A stretch of 64,000 nt of DNA, taken from Notolepis coatsorum. Taxonomy: Eukaryota > Chordata > Actinopteri > Aulopiformes > Paralepididae. The notes under the pieces were generated by a model. It had not been told where the DNA came from. It worked only from the letters and a program-made list of their open reading frames with translations, and ran no database searches. Positions 33,419-45,342 of the stretch are shown in pieces. The stretch is taken from NCBI GenBank assembly GCA_963971535.1, contig OZ020598.1, positions 90,192,520-90,256,519 on the forward strand. The letters are read 5' to 3'. How positions within the stretch are numbered: position 1 is the first letter of the stretch; every line of letters begins with the position of its first letter. Both the position numbers and the translations under genes were made by a program.

Positions 33419-33693
33419 ATAATAATATTTCAAATTGCATGGGTCCGGATGGCAGAATTCAGTACTGTATCTACAAAACCTTCTGTTTAATCATCTTCCC
33501 TTTATTCATTTGCTTAGATTTCTTGCACACGTGATCTCAAGAAGGTACTGAACAAGCTCAGTGGCAGTTTTTCATGTCTGGTTTGTTTCATCACAATTTA
33601 CTCAAGCCTAGTAACAGACACAATATTTCGGACACTGGGAATACATTCCCTGAGGTCCATAGATGTCCCTAGATACCAAGAACATGCAAATGG
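33046..33693. repeat. Large imperfect palindrome
   Basis: Left arm 33046-33326 and right arm about 33424-33693 are inverted copies. TGTTCTTGGTATCTGATTCT pairs with TAGATACCAAGAACA, ACTGGGAATACATTCC pairs with GGAATGTATTCCCAGT, and CTCAAGCCTAGTAAC pairs with GTTACTAGGCTTGAG. The centre (about 33330-33423) contains the right end of the hAT at 32930-33418, so the right arm lies outside that element. Confidence 0.8.
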
Positions 33694-33844
33694 ACCTTGT
33701 AGAAGTGGGGCAATCTTCCATTTACTTAGGTATGTATTTTTAGGTGGATTTTCAGAAAATAGGACCAGGGGTTAAGAGTCAGACCAGGGTTAGATTTTTT
33801 ATTTTTTTTTTAATTGCTATTTTTTGCCCCACCTACGGTAATTT

Positions 33845-34045
33845 CCGGGGTATTTTTTTTGTATTTCGGCGGCACTGAATCTTTATGATACATTAACATA
33901 AAAATTATAAAACATTGTCGACACTTACCATATGCCATTTTGTGGCTGCGGCTGTCTTGGCGGCGCAAAGCGCTGTATACCGTATTTGTTTACAGTCTTC
34001 GTCCCTATGTTTGATAACGTAATGTTAATGTCTCCATATATAAGT
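33845..34045 (+). repeat. Short copy of the 28957/30965 repeat
   Basis: Joins, within 200 bp, blocks found far apart at 28957 (TGTATTTCGG.GGCACTGAAT), 30981-31075 and 31500-31540. It may represent the repeat without later insertions. From 34046 to 34540 nothing else is recognised apart from GA-rich DNA at 34445-34490. Confidence 0.55.
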
Positions 34046-34540
34046 AACACAGTTTATTAACAAACTATTTATTACATGCATATTATTATTATACTGTGCG
34101 TGTGCATACTAAGGGCCAAACATCTGTGCAAATATACCACCAAAATCACACATTGGCCCATGCGTACTAGACGCAAAGGATATCAGTTGTCAAGCTGCTT
34201 TTGTATGTTGTAGTGTTGTCACGATACCAACATCTTGACTTTGATACAGATAGGAAAGGTAATGGAATATATTATTAGATGACAGGACATGGACAATTAT
34301 TTATACAATTATTTAATTCATTATAATTGAAACGCTATTGAATAATAGTTAATGCAATTATTTTGTTACAGCTACTGAGCTATAATTTATACTATAGCTA
34401 GCTACTGTGCATCAATATCTTCATTTTGAATGAAATAGGTTCAGGAGAGAGAGATGTAGAGAGGGAGAGAGGGCGAGACACACAGATACACAGATATTCT
34501 CAGCCCCCACTTCCCTCACTATGCCTCTGTTCCCAGTAGG

Positions 34541-34990
34541 GATGTGCATCTCTATCACTGAGGCCGATGCGATGCGCATCTCGATACGTTGCCAACGATA
34601 TGATACATTAACGATACATTTGAAGCACCGGCCGATGCGATACGATTCACCCCTGTTGAGATACAGTTAACTGTTCGATACGATTTGATTCAACATAATG
34701 CGATTCGGGGCGATTACGATGCGATTCAACATGATGCAAAATAATAATTTTATGGTATGACATAGGATTTGGTTGTATTCCTTATATGCAGCTTATATTA
34801 TTATTAGAGAGAGAGAGAGAGAGAGAATATCATTGAACCTCTGTTTTCAAAGCCTCGTCAATATACCCCCCCATTTTCTCACTAATGGAACTGGTGTTGC
34901 GGAGTCACGTTAGATAGATACCAGTTTAGCGTTAGCTGAGCAGCTAACAGCGGCTAATGTTAACCAGCTAACGTAGTTTCTGAACTATTA
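34541..34990. mobile_element. hAT-related fragment
   Basis: Begins TAGGGATGTGCATCTC with repeated GATGCGAT-type subterminal motifs; no right end was found. At 34800-34830 a GA run, and 34830-34980 is an inverted relative of part of the hAT at 20369-21373 (CACTAATGGAACTGGTG versus CACCAGTTCCATTAGTG). Confidence 0.5.
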
Positions 34991-35307
34991 GCAGCGGAGC
35001 GAAAAAAACACTACTGAGTTTGTAATCTTCACTCGCACACTATGCGAGTAAATAATTTTTCCGGTTCGCACACATATTTTTAGGGGCAAATGCGAGTTAA
35101 ATGCTCGCACTGTAGAGCATATATAATTAGTAAACTGTCGGGGGCTTTTTTTGCCCCCTTAACTGATTTTCGAGGGCATTTGGTAAATTTTTTTGGGCAT
35201 TTTTGCACTGTTAGTTATCCAGTTAGTTAGTCCCTGCCCACGGAGCACTATGTGGTTCTAGTAGGCGACTTATCTCTCTCCATCTCTCTCTCTCTTCCAC
35301 CTGCCAG

Positions 35308-35440
35308 ACCCCTACGAGCCTGACGTCTACAACCCAGAGGCTTGTATCACCATCACCAAAGGGCCCAACTTGTACAGACACCAACCCTTGCACGGACCCA
35401 ACCTGATCACCATGGGAGACATGGACCTCTCACACAGAGG
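35308..35440 (+). CDS. Exon downstream of the RRM
   Basis: The acceptor is CTTCCACCTGCCAG and the donor CACAGAG|GTATGT. With one base carried in from 19932 the frame is open: (D)PYEPDVYNPEACITITKGPN, then LYRHQPLHGPNLITMGDMDL, then SHR, exiting with one base (G). The other two frames contain TGA. The Pro/Tyr/His-rich sequence has no domain I recognise; a segment after an RRM in matrin-like proteins is usually a flexible linker. A short consensus intron border on each side supports a real exon. Confidence 0.77.
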
Positions 35441-35769
35441 TATGTACGCCTCACACTAATAATAATGGTATTAATAATGATTGCAACAATAATAATTTAC
35501 AATAATAATGTTGTCAACAGTTGGACTAGAATGTACAAAAGTAAATAAGAACATAAAGAGGAAATCATTAATAAAATTAAGAGATGGAAACTCCTCAAGT
35601 GACTAAATCAGAAGACTACTAGAGGGAGGGAATGCAAGGAATCAATAGTGCATTTTAGTCTGTGACTGTACCAAATGCTACCCTTGCTTTTCCACTGCAT
35701 TGAGTGCTTGATTGTATACAGTAGAGAGATGCGTTTGTTATTCACCCTCGTATTTAGAATGGTTTGCTT

Positions 35770-36583
35770 TGCTCTCCTTGACCTGGCATACCGCGCAGCG
35801 AGGGGAACGGCTCCCTCCTACCTCCGGTCACTGGTCTCTTAACTACAGTTTGAGTTTATGGACCTTATGGTATTCTTGTTTTTTCTTGACTTGTTTAAAG
35901 AAGACGTGTCTCTGTTAAGCACTTTGAGTTGCACTCTGTGTATGAAAGGTGCTATATAAATGAAGATTATTATTATTATTATTACACGCCCCCATGACCC
36001 CTACGCTCTGCATCTTCTAACTACACACCCTCAAGACCCCTACGCTCTGCATCTTCTAACTACACGCCCCCAAGACCCCTATGCTCTGCATCTTCTAACT
36101 ACACACCCACAAGACCCCTATGCTCTGCATCTTATAACTACACACCCTCAAGACCCCTATGCTCTGCATCTTCTAACTACCGGTACACGCCCCCAAGACC
36201 CCTATGCTCTGCATCTTATAACTACACGCCCCCAAGACCCCTACGCTGCATCTTCTAACTACACACCCTCAAGACCCCTACACTGCATCTTCTAACTACA
36301 CACCCCAAGACCCCTACACTCTGCATCTTCTAACTACACACCCCAAGACCCCTACACTCTGCATCTTCTAACTACACACCCCCAAGACCCCTACACTGTG
36401 CATCTTCTAACTACACACCCCCAAGACCCCTACACTGTGCATCTTCTAACTACACACCCCCAAGACCCCTACACTGTGCATCTTCTAACTACACACCCCC
36501 AAGACCCCTACACTGTGCATCCTCTAACTACACACCCCCCAAGACCCCTACACTGCATCTTCTAACTACACACCCCCAAGACT
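35770..36583 (+). repeat. Minisatellite amplified from an L2 reading frame
   Basis: 35778-35846 is an L2 ORF fragment (DLAYRAARGTAPSYLRSLVS in frame). It is broken by a LINE/SINE tail (35847-35984, ending GCTATATAAATGAAGATTAT with an ATT run). Then AACTACACACCCTCAAGACC, CCTACGCTCTGCATCTTCT repeats about 14 times (unit about 37-42 bp). The unit equals the L2 stretch encoding NYTP(S/Q)RPLRSAS, seen once in the L2 copy at 3068-4935 (minus strand near 3475-3515). So the array is an expanded piece of L2 coding sequence. Confidence 0.85.
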
Positions 36584-36710
36584 AGGGCTGCACGATTCTT
36601 GCTAAAATGTGAATCACGTTTGTTCTCTAAGAATTAACATCGCGATTCTCTCACACGATTCTTATTTTTTGTCATCATTTAAAAAAAGTTAAATATATAT
36701 ATATTATAAT
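36584..36710. mobile_element. hAT terminus fragment
   Basis: TAGGGCTGCACGATTCTTG at 36584 begins a hAT-like end with repeated ACGATTC motifs; the right end is not found. Confidence 0.5.
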
Positions 36711-37021
36711 TAGAGATGCTCGATATTGGCTTTTTTACCGATACCGATATACCGACATTGTCCAACTCCCCCAAAAACCTTTATTTACCCAGGCAAGCAA
36801 GTAAGAACAAATTCTGATTTTATTTATTGTCAAAAGTATGCATAATGTTGTTAATTCCACAACAAGAGATATGTAATGTTAATTACCTGAAATTATTCCG
36901 TTTTTTGGGTGGCGGAAACCCCTGCATATATCGGTATCGGTTGATATCGGTATCGGAAATTAAGAGTTGGACAATATCGGTATATCGGTATCGGTAAAAA
37001 AGCCAATATCGAGCATCCCTA
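36711..37021. mobile_element. hAT-like MITE with long terminal inverted repeats
   Basis: The left end TAGAGATGCTCGATATTGGC continues TTTTTTACCGATACCGATAT and is mirrored at the right, ending GCCAATATCGAGCATCCCTA. The inverted repeats are about 55 bp. No 8-bp duplication is visible. Not coding. From 37022 to 37911 the intron shows no recognisable element. Confidence 0.8.
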
Positions 37022-37911
37022 GTCAGTACCATAAGAAAGAGATAAACGCAACGCAGAAAACTTCACTGAACCACAGGTGACGAGGTGATACTGGCTGATT
37101 ACCGAAGAATCCAACAAGATGTAGTCATTAGGACTGTCAACCATTCTACTGTGGTGCCAACAGGGTTGAATTTGAGGTTGATTGCTGTTCTGTTATATGC
37201 CACCAGGAGGCGCAAATCCTGACTGAACTGATCCCGATTTGCAGCGTTAATGGATGGCCACAGCGCTTCAGAAATAGGTTTAGAAATCCATAGCACACAT
37301 GAAGAATATTTATATCAATTTGACATTCATGATTCATGATGAATTTAAGACAACCTTTTCTAGGCTTTTGAAAATGTAGGGGAGCAGCCGAGATAAATTG
37401 CTGATCGAAGCACAGATTTCCAAAAATGATTACTAATATTTCCCAAATGAAGATGCAAGATCATCATGAAATATAATTTCATTTAATTTAGATTTAAAGG
37501 GGAACTATCTTACAGTTTCTTTCACTATTTGGGCAATTTTACACAATTCCTGTGAGTCTTATCGAACACATCTGTACGTTAAAAAAAAAAAATCATTGTT
37601 TTGTATTTCTAATCAAGTACTCTAAAACAGCATTTTTCGACTTCTAGATTTAAGCTGATTTGAGGCTGGGCTCCGCCCATACTCTGAATGCGATTTGAAT
37701 GACAGACGCCCACCTGGCTGTAACTCCGCCCATACTACTCTAACGTCAAAAGTTAACCTAATACACAAACAAATATGGCTCAAGCATACGTTTTCGAATA
37801 CAATACAATCCACAAAGGGATGACACCGAAGCAGGTACCCATGTCATACGATTTTGGGTATAGAGAAAACAAATGACAGGAAGAATAAGATTGCTCTCTC
37901 ACTCCGTCTAA

Positions 37912-38470
37912 GATAAGATATTCCTTTATTGATCCCCTTGGGCAAATTCAGGCATCATAGCAGCATGGGGGAAGGGGGGGGGGTACAGGTAGTAAAAACA
38001 ACACAAGCAGTGTAAACAAATAGGTCGATATAATTTACTATCTAACTAACTGAAAATATATTCACAGTGTCACATAATGTGCAGTATGCATAAGGTAGTG
38101 TTATAATTTACTATCTACTGAAATATACTTTATTCACAGTATCACAGTATCCACATAAGGTGCAGTATGCCTAAGGTAGTGTGATTGTCCTCCTTGGGTT
38201 CCTATTAGTCCTAGGTCAATGTCTGGCAGCAGTCGCCTGGAGGCCGCTAGTCGCTGCCCACTGTTGTGGAGCCTGATGGCCGCTGGTATGAAGGACTGTC
38301 CGAGGCGGTTAGTTGAGTGTCGGGGGGGGGTGTATGAGTCTGTGGCTGAACGTGCTTCTCATCTTGACTAGCTCGTCGTAGAGGGGGTGGTAGGGGTTCT
38401 CCATGATGGCAGCCAGCTTCCTTCTCATCCCCCTTTCTGCCATCACCTCTAGTCTAGGTAGCTCGACTCC
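37912..38470 (-). mobile_element. LINE 3' fragment
   Basis: The minus strand reads GMRRKLAAIMENPYHPLYDE, then LVKMRSTFSHRL, and after a frame slip SFIPAAIRLHNSGQ: the C-terminus of a LINE ORF2. It ends in a tail seen on the plus strand as ATAAGATATTCCTTTATTGA (AATAAAGGAATATCTTAT on the minus strand). A G run occurs near 37970-37982. Clade unresolved. Confidence 0.7.
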
Positions 38471-39549
38471 TAGGTAACACACACACACACACAGCGCTTG
38501 TACTAACAACGTTAGTAATGTTAGATTTTCTTGGCGCAATAAACAGAGCTAAGATAACCCCCCCCCCCCCAAACACACACAAGGAACATAATCATTCATT
38601 CACAATACACACAAGTAGGTCTACATATATACAACGAAGCACAGAGCTAAGATAACGTTAGCTAAGCTAGCTTGCTCTCTCACTCCGTCTAACACACACA
38701 CGCACACACAGTGCTTGCACTAACGTTAGACTTTCTTGGCGCACACACATACGGAAGAGTACCGTAATACACAAACGGATGAATGAACGAGGTCCTACTG
38801 CTAATTAACTAATTACAACGTACTGTATGTACTTACTGATTCAATGCTTTCTTTCAGTCCCAAATACTTGGTATAGGCTAGCTCCCTTCTTTAGCAATGG
38901 CCAGGAAATCACGGCAGCATAAAGTCCCTCGTCTATGCAAAAATCCAAAAACGGACTTGGCCTATTGGTTGTGGAGCACGACATCATTATCACCTTATGT
39001 TATGGATGGATCATCACCGTTTGTCCTCTTCCTCTTAATAATTAATAGTTCGCCATTGTAGGCGACTCCGAGTAGTTGGGAGAGCATTCGGCGGGTCGCC
39101 GAAAACAAACTTGGCCCATTGATGACGGATCACAACATCATCAGGGAATGAATGCAAGGACATATTCGCTGGTTGGCAGTCAGGAACACTACAGCACAAC
39201 ATATCTTGCCCGTTTTGCTCATAACCTTTTTAAATGCTAACCCAATGCTAACTCACTGTTAAACTTCAATTCCACGCACTTGCTTGCGTACTGCAATAAA
39301 TAATGTTTGAGCGTTCACCTGCGGTGGCTGGCAGCTGGCAGCAAACATAGAGGGGACGGGCGTTATTATGCAGATGATAAACTTTTTACGCCAAAGGTAC
39401 GCTAAATTTCAGATGACTCACTTGAGTGAGGGACAATATTGTGAGATGAGAATTGGAAGAATGTGCCAAAATGAGAATTAGAGACATAGATCCTATTAAT
39501 ATAAGTCCACATAGCTAGGAAACAATGCTAAACACGGGAAAAGGCCATT
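38471..39549. other. Intron sequence with local duplications
   Basis: The phrases CTTGCTCTCTCACTCCGTCTA (near 38671 and, shorter, 37895) and CACAGCGCTTGTACTAAC / CACAGTGCTTGCACTAAC (38489, 38707) are locally duplicated, with CA runs between. 39460-39549 (TAGGAAACAATGCTAAACAC) recurs at 58905-58990. No gene seen. Confidence 0.45.
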
Positions 39550-39553
39550 TTAA

Positions 39554-40745
39554 CACTTTCAGTGCCCAGCAGGGGGCGCACGATTTAGTGCTTGAATGCC
39601 CACCATCCACTTCAATGTTAGCGTTAACACTTTGGTTGCCTAAGGTTAAATTAATGATATACCATAGATTGCCAGCGCTATTTGTCTATGGAGAAAGTCC
39701 CCTTCTTTGCAGGGCTATAACTTTTTAAATTCTATTGCTACATTGCCATTATTAGGGCCCATTCAAAGTCCTATATGTATTGTTCATTGTGTAGCAACGT
39801 TAAACTTTTTCATTCACATATTCATAGTAAAGTATGGTCTAATGTATAAGTATGTTTTCATCTCTTTCTGTAGCTTTCTCCAGAACGTGATATATAGCCC
39901 CAAATGCATTATATTGATGATGAAATACAGTTTGATGGCAATCACCGCGATATAAAAAATTCCAACTAGACGTACTTCTAGAAGTTACTACACGTCATCT
40001 GATGTTGACCGGATGGGCGAGGGGGCGTTTATAATTCCGTGGGCAGCGTTATACCAATCATCTAATGTGGGTCAAATGTTGATAATAGCAGTTATTATCG
40101 AAGACGGTAACGTTACACGCTGAAACTCACCCCAGTCTCCGCGCGCCGTTGGGCGATCATCGTCGAGTAGAAATTTTATCATTATGGGATATATTTTTAC
40201 CCGGTCCATCTCCAGCTTGTATAATGGTATATATACGTCCAAATCATGTTGTTTATCGAGTTATTGGCAATCGATCACCGTGTAGCGTGACGAGCCAGAG
40301 TCACATGAACTATAGCGAGCGCCCGGAAGTACTACGGTCGTCATGACAACCTCTATTCAACATCCTGTTTGGCGATTGCGCCGATCGGCCACCAGATGGC
40401 GCTCCTGAACCGCCAGAGAGCTCAGTGGGTCCTGCTGGTGGATCTCAGGCCAGCGGAGGGACATTATGAATCCGATCGCAGATTTTTGAAATATTGATAT
40501 AAGGACGCTGTACAGCGTCCCCCGGCAACTTTAGCATGGCCAGCAAAGACGTGAAAAGACGTGTCCCGGCACTCAAAGTGTTAATATCGCCTAATCTATG
40601 TTTTAAATTATGGCTATGTGTCTAATCTGCCCGTCGCTTATCAATGACTCATTTTCCAGTCAACATTGTCGAAGCGGATTGTTTTTTTATCTATTCATTT
40701 CCGTTTTATAGCATCTTGAAAAGCCCTCGTTTTCAAGGGAAATAG
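39554..40745 (+). mobile_element. piggyBac-like MITE family P2, copy 2, disrupted by P1
   Basis: Begins after TTAA (39550-39553) with CACTTTCAGTGCCCAG. The start (CCACCATCCACTTCAATGTT, then AGCG) matches 62722-62745. It is interrupted by P1 at a TTAA and resumes at 40585 (ATCGCCTAATCTATG) to about 40745. The right end is unclear; 40746-41450 holds GA-rich and unique intron sequence. Confidence 0.7.
39628..40580 (+). mobile_element. piggyBac-like MITE family P1, copy 2, nested in P2
   Basis: TTAA at 39624-39627 and 40581-40584; ends CACTTTGGTTGCC and, inverted, CACTTTGAGTGCCGGG. P2 sequence is continuous across it. It matches 13421-14247. The order of events is P2 first, P1 second. Confidence 0.82.
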
Positions 40746-41707
40746 AATATTCCAGAGAGAGAGAGATGCGTTGTTAGTGACAGAGCTGGTCCACGCTGCT
40801 ATTATGAAATGACCCAAAAAGCAGAAAAGTATGTACTTTTTTTTTTTTTTTTTTTTGAGAGAATGTCCTCACGCAGGAGAAAGTTGCGACAAACACAACG
40901 ACTGCAAAAAGTCGAGTCCTGTGGATATTATTGCAAGAGATAATTCATACTATGAAAAGCCAATCTGTTGTTTAGAATTTGGATGGAGGGTAGCGATTGT
41001 CTGATACCTCTCACCTCTGCGGGGTGTAACACCTATTCACAGCGCACACGCCGCTCTTGTGTGTGTGCGTTTCGTGACGCGCTGTAGTTCTCCTCGCAAA
41101 CGGAGATAATTACAATCATACCATCTAGCAAGAATTAAACGTATTTACAAGTCGTATTACGTTTAGCAAGTAAGGAGACATATATTACATATCAAAGCAC
41201 TCAAAATTGTAATTTTTCTATTTTTACAGATTTCTGAAAAGCGCGACTTCCTGAGCATTTCTGAGACATTCTAAATCCTTTTGTTCTCCGCCCACGGGTG
41301 CAAAAAGCCCTGTCGACTCGAAAGAGTTAACAACCCTCGGCACTGGCTGTTTCTCCCACTCCCCTTTTCATAGAGATGAAAAGTAACCTGGTGTAACCCG
41401 AGCGCCCCTACTGGTTGATACCGTTAATACGGCAACCACCGGAAACGTCAGGTTACCGTATTATATAACCCTAGTTATATGAGTATAGCGAGCGCTCTGC
41501 TCTTAGTGGAACTATTCCTTTATCCAGTCTAATATTGAATAATTTTCTCCACATGCACACACCCATCCGCCTGGCCACACCCACATCCGCTCCTCTACAT
41601 AAGCGGGGTTGTGGCCACACCATCAGCTCCTTCCCAAGTCTTTCACCACCGAAGGCGAAGACCACGGGGTCCTCAGTGAGTCAGAGCAGAGTGCTCGCTA
41701 TACTCAT

Positions 41708-42046
41708 ATGCCACTAAGCCTCTTCAACTCATTCAGAACGCAGCGGCCCGCCTGATCTCAAACCTACCGAAGTCGGCCCATGTCACCCCACTTCTTAGGG
41801 ACCTGCACTGGCTCCCCATTGCTGCACGAATCCGCTTCAAGGCCCTCGACCTAGCAAAAAAAACGAACCCTAACTAACCATACTGTCATGCACTTGTCCT
41901 AATAAACTAACCTACACTGTAGCACTCAACACTTTGATGAACATTGTTACTCAGCTGATAGAGTTGTGCCCTTCCTGATGGCTTGTTGTACAGAACTTGT
42001 AAGTCGCTTTGGATAAAAGCGTCAGCTAAATGACTAAATGTAAATG
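41708..42046 (+). mobile_element. L2 3' fragment
   Basis: LQNAARLISNLPK-like and LHWLPIAARIRFKALDLA frames with an internal deletion, ending in the L2 tail GTAAGTCGCTTTGGATAAAAG near 42000-42020. Confidence 0.8.
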
Positions 42047-42639
42047 TATATAACTAGGGTTATAGAATAACCTGACGTTATATTATCGTATAGTTTACGC
42101 TCTGCTCTTGGAACACAGGAGCTGAGCAGAGCGGAAGCTCGACAGCTGTACCCGCTGAGGCCCCCCACAACCATTACAACCGGGGAGGACCCGAGCCCCC
42201 GGACCCCCCTAGAGGGGGACGGGAGGGAATCTGATCCGACTGTGCGAAGGGGGTTTAGCACCTCAAACGCACAGGGTGAGCAGACCGTGGGACTTACCTT
42301 CACACAGAAGGACCCGCGACCACTCAGGCCCACATCCCACATGCCACCAGGGAACGGACGGGAAGCAAAACACCCCTGTCACAGCCCCCAACATCACGGG
42401 GTCAAAGGTCTAGAAACCAACCCCGTGGCAAGGCCGTAGCAGGGGAGCGCGGAGGAGGACCCAGCCCCAGGAACAACCTGAGGGCCAGGACCCCCCGATG
42501 AGGTCAACGATGCCGTAGCATCAGGACCCCACCAGACGGTCACTGATGACACCACCAACCACATTGCCAGCGTATCGGACAGGGCCTAAATCAAGAGTAG
42601 GCCCTTCCCCCCCTTTGGCACGCCGCCCTGAAGCACTCT

Positions 42640-42758
42640 AGCTTACTGCACCTGGTATTCCCAGGAGGTCCCCCATCCAAGAACTAACCAGGGCCGAACC
42701 TGCTTAGTTTCCGAGATCTGACGAGATCGGGCGTGTCCAGGTTGGCATGGCCGTAAGC
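42640..42758 (-). rRNA. 5S rRNA-like sequence (likely pseudogene)
   Basis: The minus strand starts GCTTACGGCCATGCCAACCT, keeps the internal control region (CGATCTCGTCAGATCTCGGA and TAAGCAGGTTCGGCCCTGG) and ends GGGAATACCAGGTGCAGTAA. About 119 nt, close to full length. Differences from the vertebrate consensus are scattered (ATGCCAACC for ATACCACCC, GGACACG for GAGCACG). No T-run terminator follows directly. It sits inside the inverted-arm segment, so it is more likely a transposon-carried or dispersed copy than a member of the rDNA array. Confidence 0.85.
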
Positions 42759-44904
42759 CCCAAGAGGCTACCCCCCCCACAATACTGTTGTGCCAGACGG
42801 CGCGCCGTGGAGGGGGTTGATCCCTCAATCCAGGCAACAGGCCAGAACTCGACCTGTGGCTGGAGCACTGCGGACTAGACAGGCGCCTAAGGGGTCTACT
42901 GTAAGAACAGTACCCGGCGGAAGGGGTGTTCGGTATGCTGTGCACCATGTCATGACCTCAACAAACTCGACCCCTCCAGCGGGGTCGAGGTTAAAAGGAG
43001 AGTCCGACACAATTGACGTCATGAAAGATGCGGGAGCACACTCTCGGGCAGACGGGAAAAGCACAAAGTCCTTCGGGGTACCAGAACAGCAGATCTGCTC
43101 CCCGGCGGACAACGGGTTAACTGACCTGGTCCGGCTTGACCAGAACCAGTCCCGCGTCCTAGTCACGCCGCCATCCCCAGTCCTAAGAGTGGGGTAGGTA
43201 CGCGTGTCGATCTATAACATCACAGAGGGCACCATCAAGATGGACAGAACGTGAATGCGCTGCTCCTGGCGGCCCACCTCATGGGCGTGAGACCCCTCCG
43301 CCAATGTAATGATCTACTCCTTCATCTCCCCCCGGAGATGCACGTGAGTCATCGAGTCTAACCTAGTGCACTGGAGCTCGGTAGAGATAAAAAATCTCCT
43401 TCCTAGTCGCCCGCATAAAAAACGCTGTTTCTATGAATTGGGCAACCAAGGCGCGCCGGCCCATAACGTGGTTCCACATTGGAAGCACCCAGGGCCAGCG
43501 CTATATGCACGTCAAGAACCCGAAACACATCAATGGTGAATTCTAATAAGAAACACCAGACAACGTTCCCTCCATGCTGTCTGGGATGAGCAGCAGGAAG
43601 CTGGTCAATAAGACACAGACACGGGCCTTATATTCTGCTCCTCACATAAGAGGGGAAAACGGAAATTCCCCCAGAGAGACCTACGTGAGTACAATTGAAA
43701 AAGATGCATGCAATAATAATTGGGCCAAGTGGCCAACGGCCCAATACACACTGTAATAGAGAGCAGAGCACAAAACGAACAGTTTTAGAATGCATCGCAT
43801 CATCCAACTTTGACAGACAGCGGTCTGCAGCACAGAGCCTGTAACCTCACGGATGTCTCCTGGCCAATAGGAAAATGCGCCCAGTAACGTATCCCATGGC
43901 TGGGGGGAAATCCTGTGACCCACCCATCCTAACATGGAGTGGAACCAGGGACCCCTTCCCCATCCCTGTGACGCGCTGCCCCTCAGCCGACAGGGAAAAC
44001 TGACAGGCACGAGGTCCCACCTCCCGGCCAATCAGTAAAGGGGGGGGGGGGGATTTATCAGCCGAACCCCTTATGACCCCTCACCCCGACGATGCAACGA
44101 CAAAGCGGAGCCATGACACCAGTCATAGCGTGCTACATGAAAGCGCATTATACCTGTTAGGGTAACAGCTTCACATTCTGCACGCCAGCCACAGACGATA
44201 ACCTCGTCTGTGCAAAAACTGGCTTTATACATGGCTTCAGGCTCATGTGCGAACTTGCCACCTGAATTTTTTACATCTTTACCCTAAAGTAAGAAAAACA
44301 CAGACCAAGAGAGGGGCCAAGGGCCTTGGTACAAGAGCTACACATGTAAACTGCTGTAGGCCAACACCTAACCCAGTTGTGGATTCAATGCCACGTTTAC
44401 TTAAACGTGAACATGATACACACAACCCTCTATCACAATAAAAAAGGGCAAAAGTTCACTCTCACTACTGCAAGAGGAACGCCGTTTTTTATGATGAGAG
44501 AAGACCTAAGTCCTCGATCAAGTGCTGGTCACAGGCCTTGCTAAGTCTACATAACGGCGACCACACAATTTTCTGAGAAATTGCCTCTCTAAACAAGAGC
44601 ACAACCCAAGCAGAAGCTGAGGGATTTACACCGTATCCCCAAAAATATAGTGAATCAACACACATTTTGTAAACAAAATCATATTTGAGGGGGGGGGGGG
44701 GGGGGGCAGGGGCAAACCGGGGAATAATTGCACCCACCCCTCACCACCTCACCCCTGATACGACGCCAAATGTGTAGAGTAAAAGCTTTACATCATGCAC
44801 GCCTTATGTGTGAAAAAAAACTTGCCACTTGTTATTTTCATCATTACCCTCAAGTAAAGAATAACAAGCTAAGAGAGGGACTCAGCCCTCGATCATATTT
44901 ATTT
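42759..44904. other. GC-rich unclassified interior of the inverted-arm segment
   Basis: No domain was recognised in any frame. A G run lies at 44040-44052 and another at 44690-44706. Blocks near 44165-44330 (GCTTCACATTCTGCACGCC; CTTGCCACCTGAATTTTTTAC; AGAGAGGG) recur diverged at 44778-44882 (GCTTTACATCATGCACGCC; CTTGCCACTTGTTATTTTC; AGAGAGGG), so a block of about 600 bp was duplicated in tandem. Confidence 0.5.
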
Positions 44905-45340
44905 AAATTTTTTATTTAACCTTTTATTTAACCAGGAAGTCCCATTGAGATACAAGATCTCTTTTGCAAGGGAGACCTGGCCAAGATGACGGCAATAACA
45001 TTTGCAAATATCAGACAGCAATAAAATGTGCGGTACATCACACAAGAACATAATAAAAGTGCATGTATACAATATACAATACATCACATGTAAACACAAA
45101 ACAGAATAGTCTACATAATAGTAAAAGTGTACGACAGTAAAATACAGGGTAATACAGTAATTTAGCAGTTTTGCAGTTCGGACCCGACTAGAGAAAGCAG
45201 CGACATTCTTCTTGTAGGAAGTTATGTAATACAGATTTAAATTCGCAGAGGGAGACCAGGGTATCTAAGTGGATATGGTCCTGTAGCCCATTCCATGCCC
45301 AAGGTGCGAAGCTTGAAAAAGCTGTTCTTCCTAGTTTCAA
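44905..45340 (-). mobile_element. LINE 3' fragment
   Basis: The minus strand reads AWNGLQDHIHLDTLVSLCEF, then KSVLHNFLQEECRC, a LINE ORF2 C-terminus, followed by the 3' region seen on the plus strand as TTTATTTAACCAGGAAGTCC. Clade not assigned. Confidence 0.6.
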
Positions 45341-45342
45341 GT

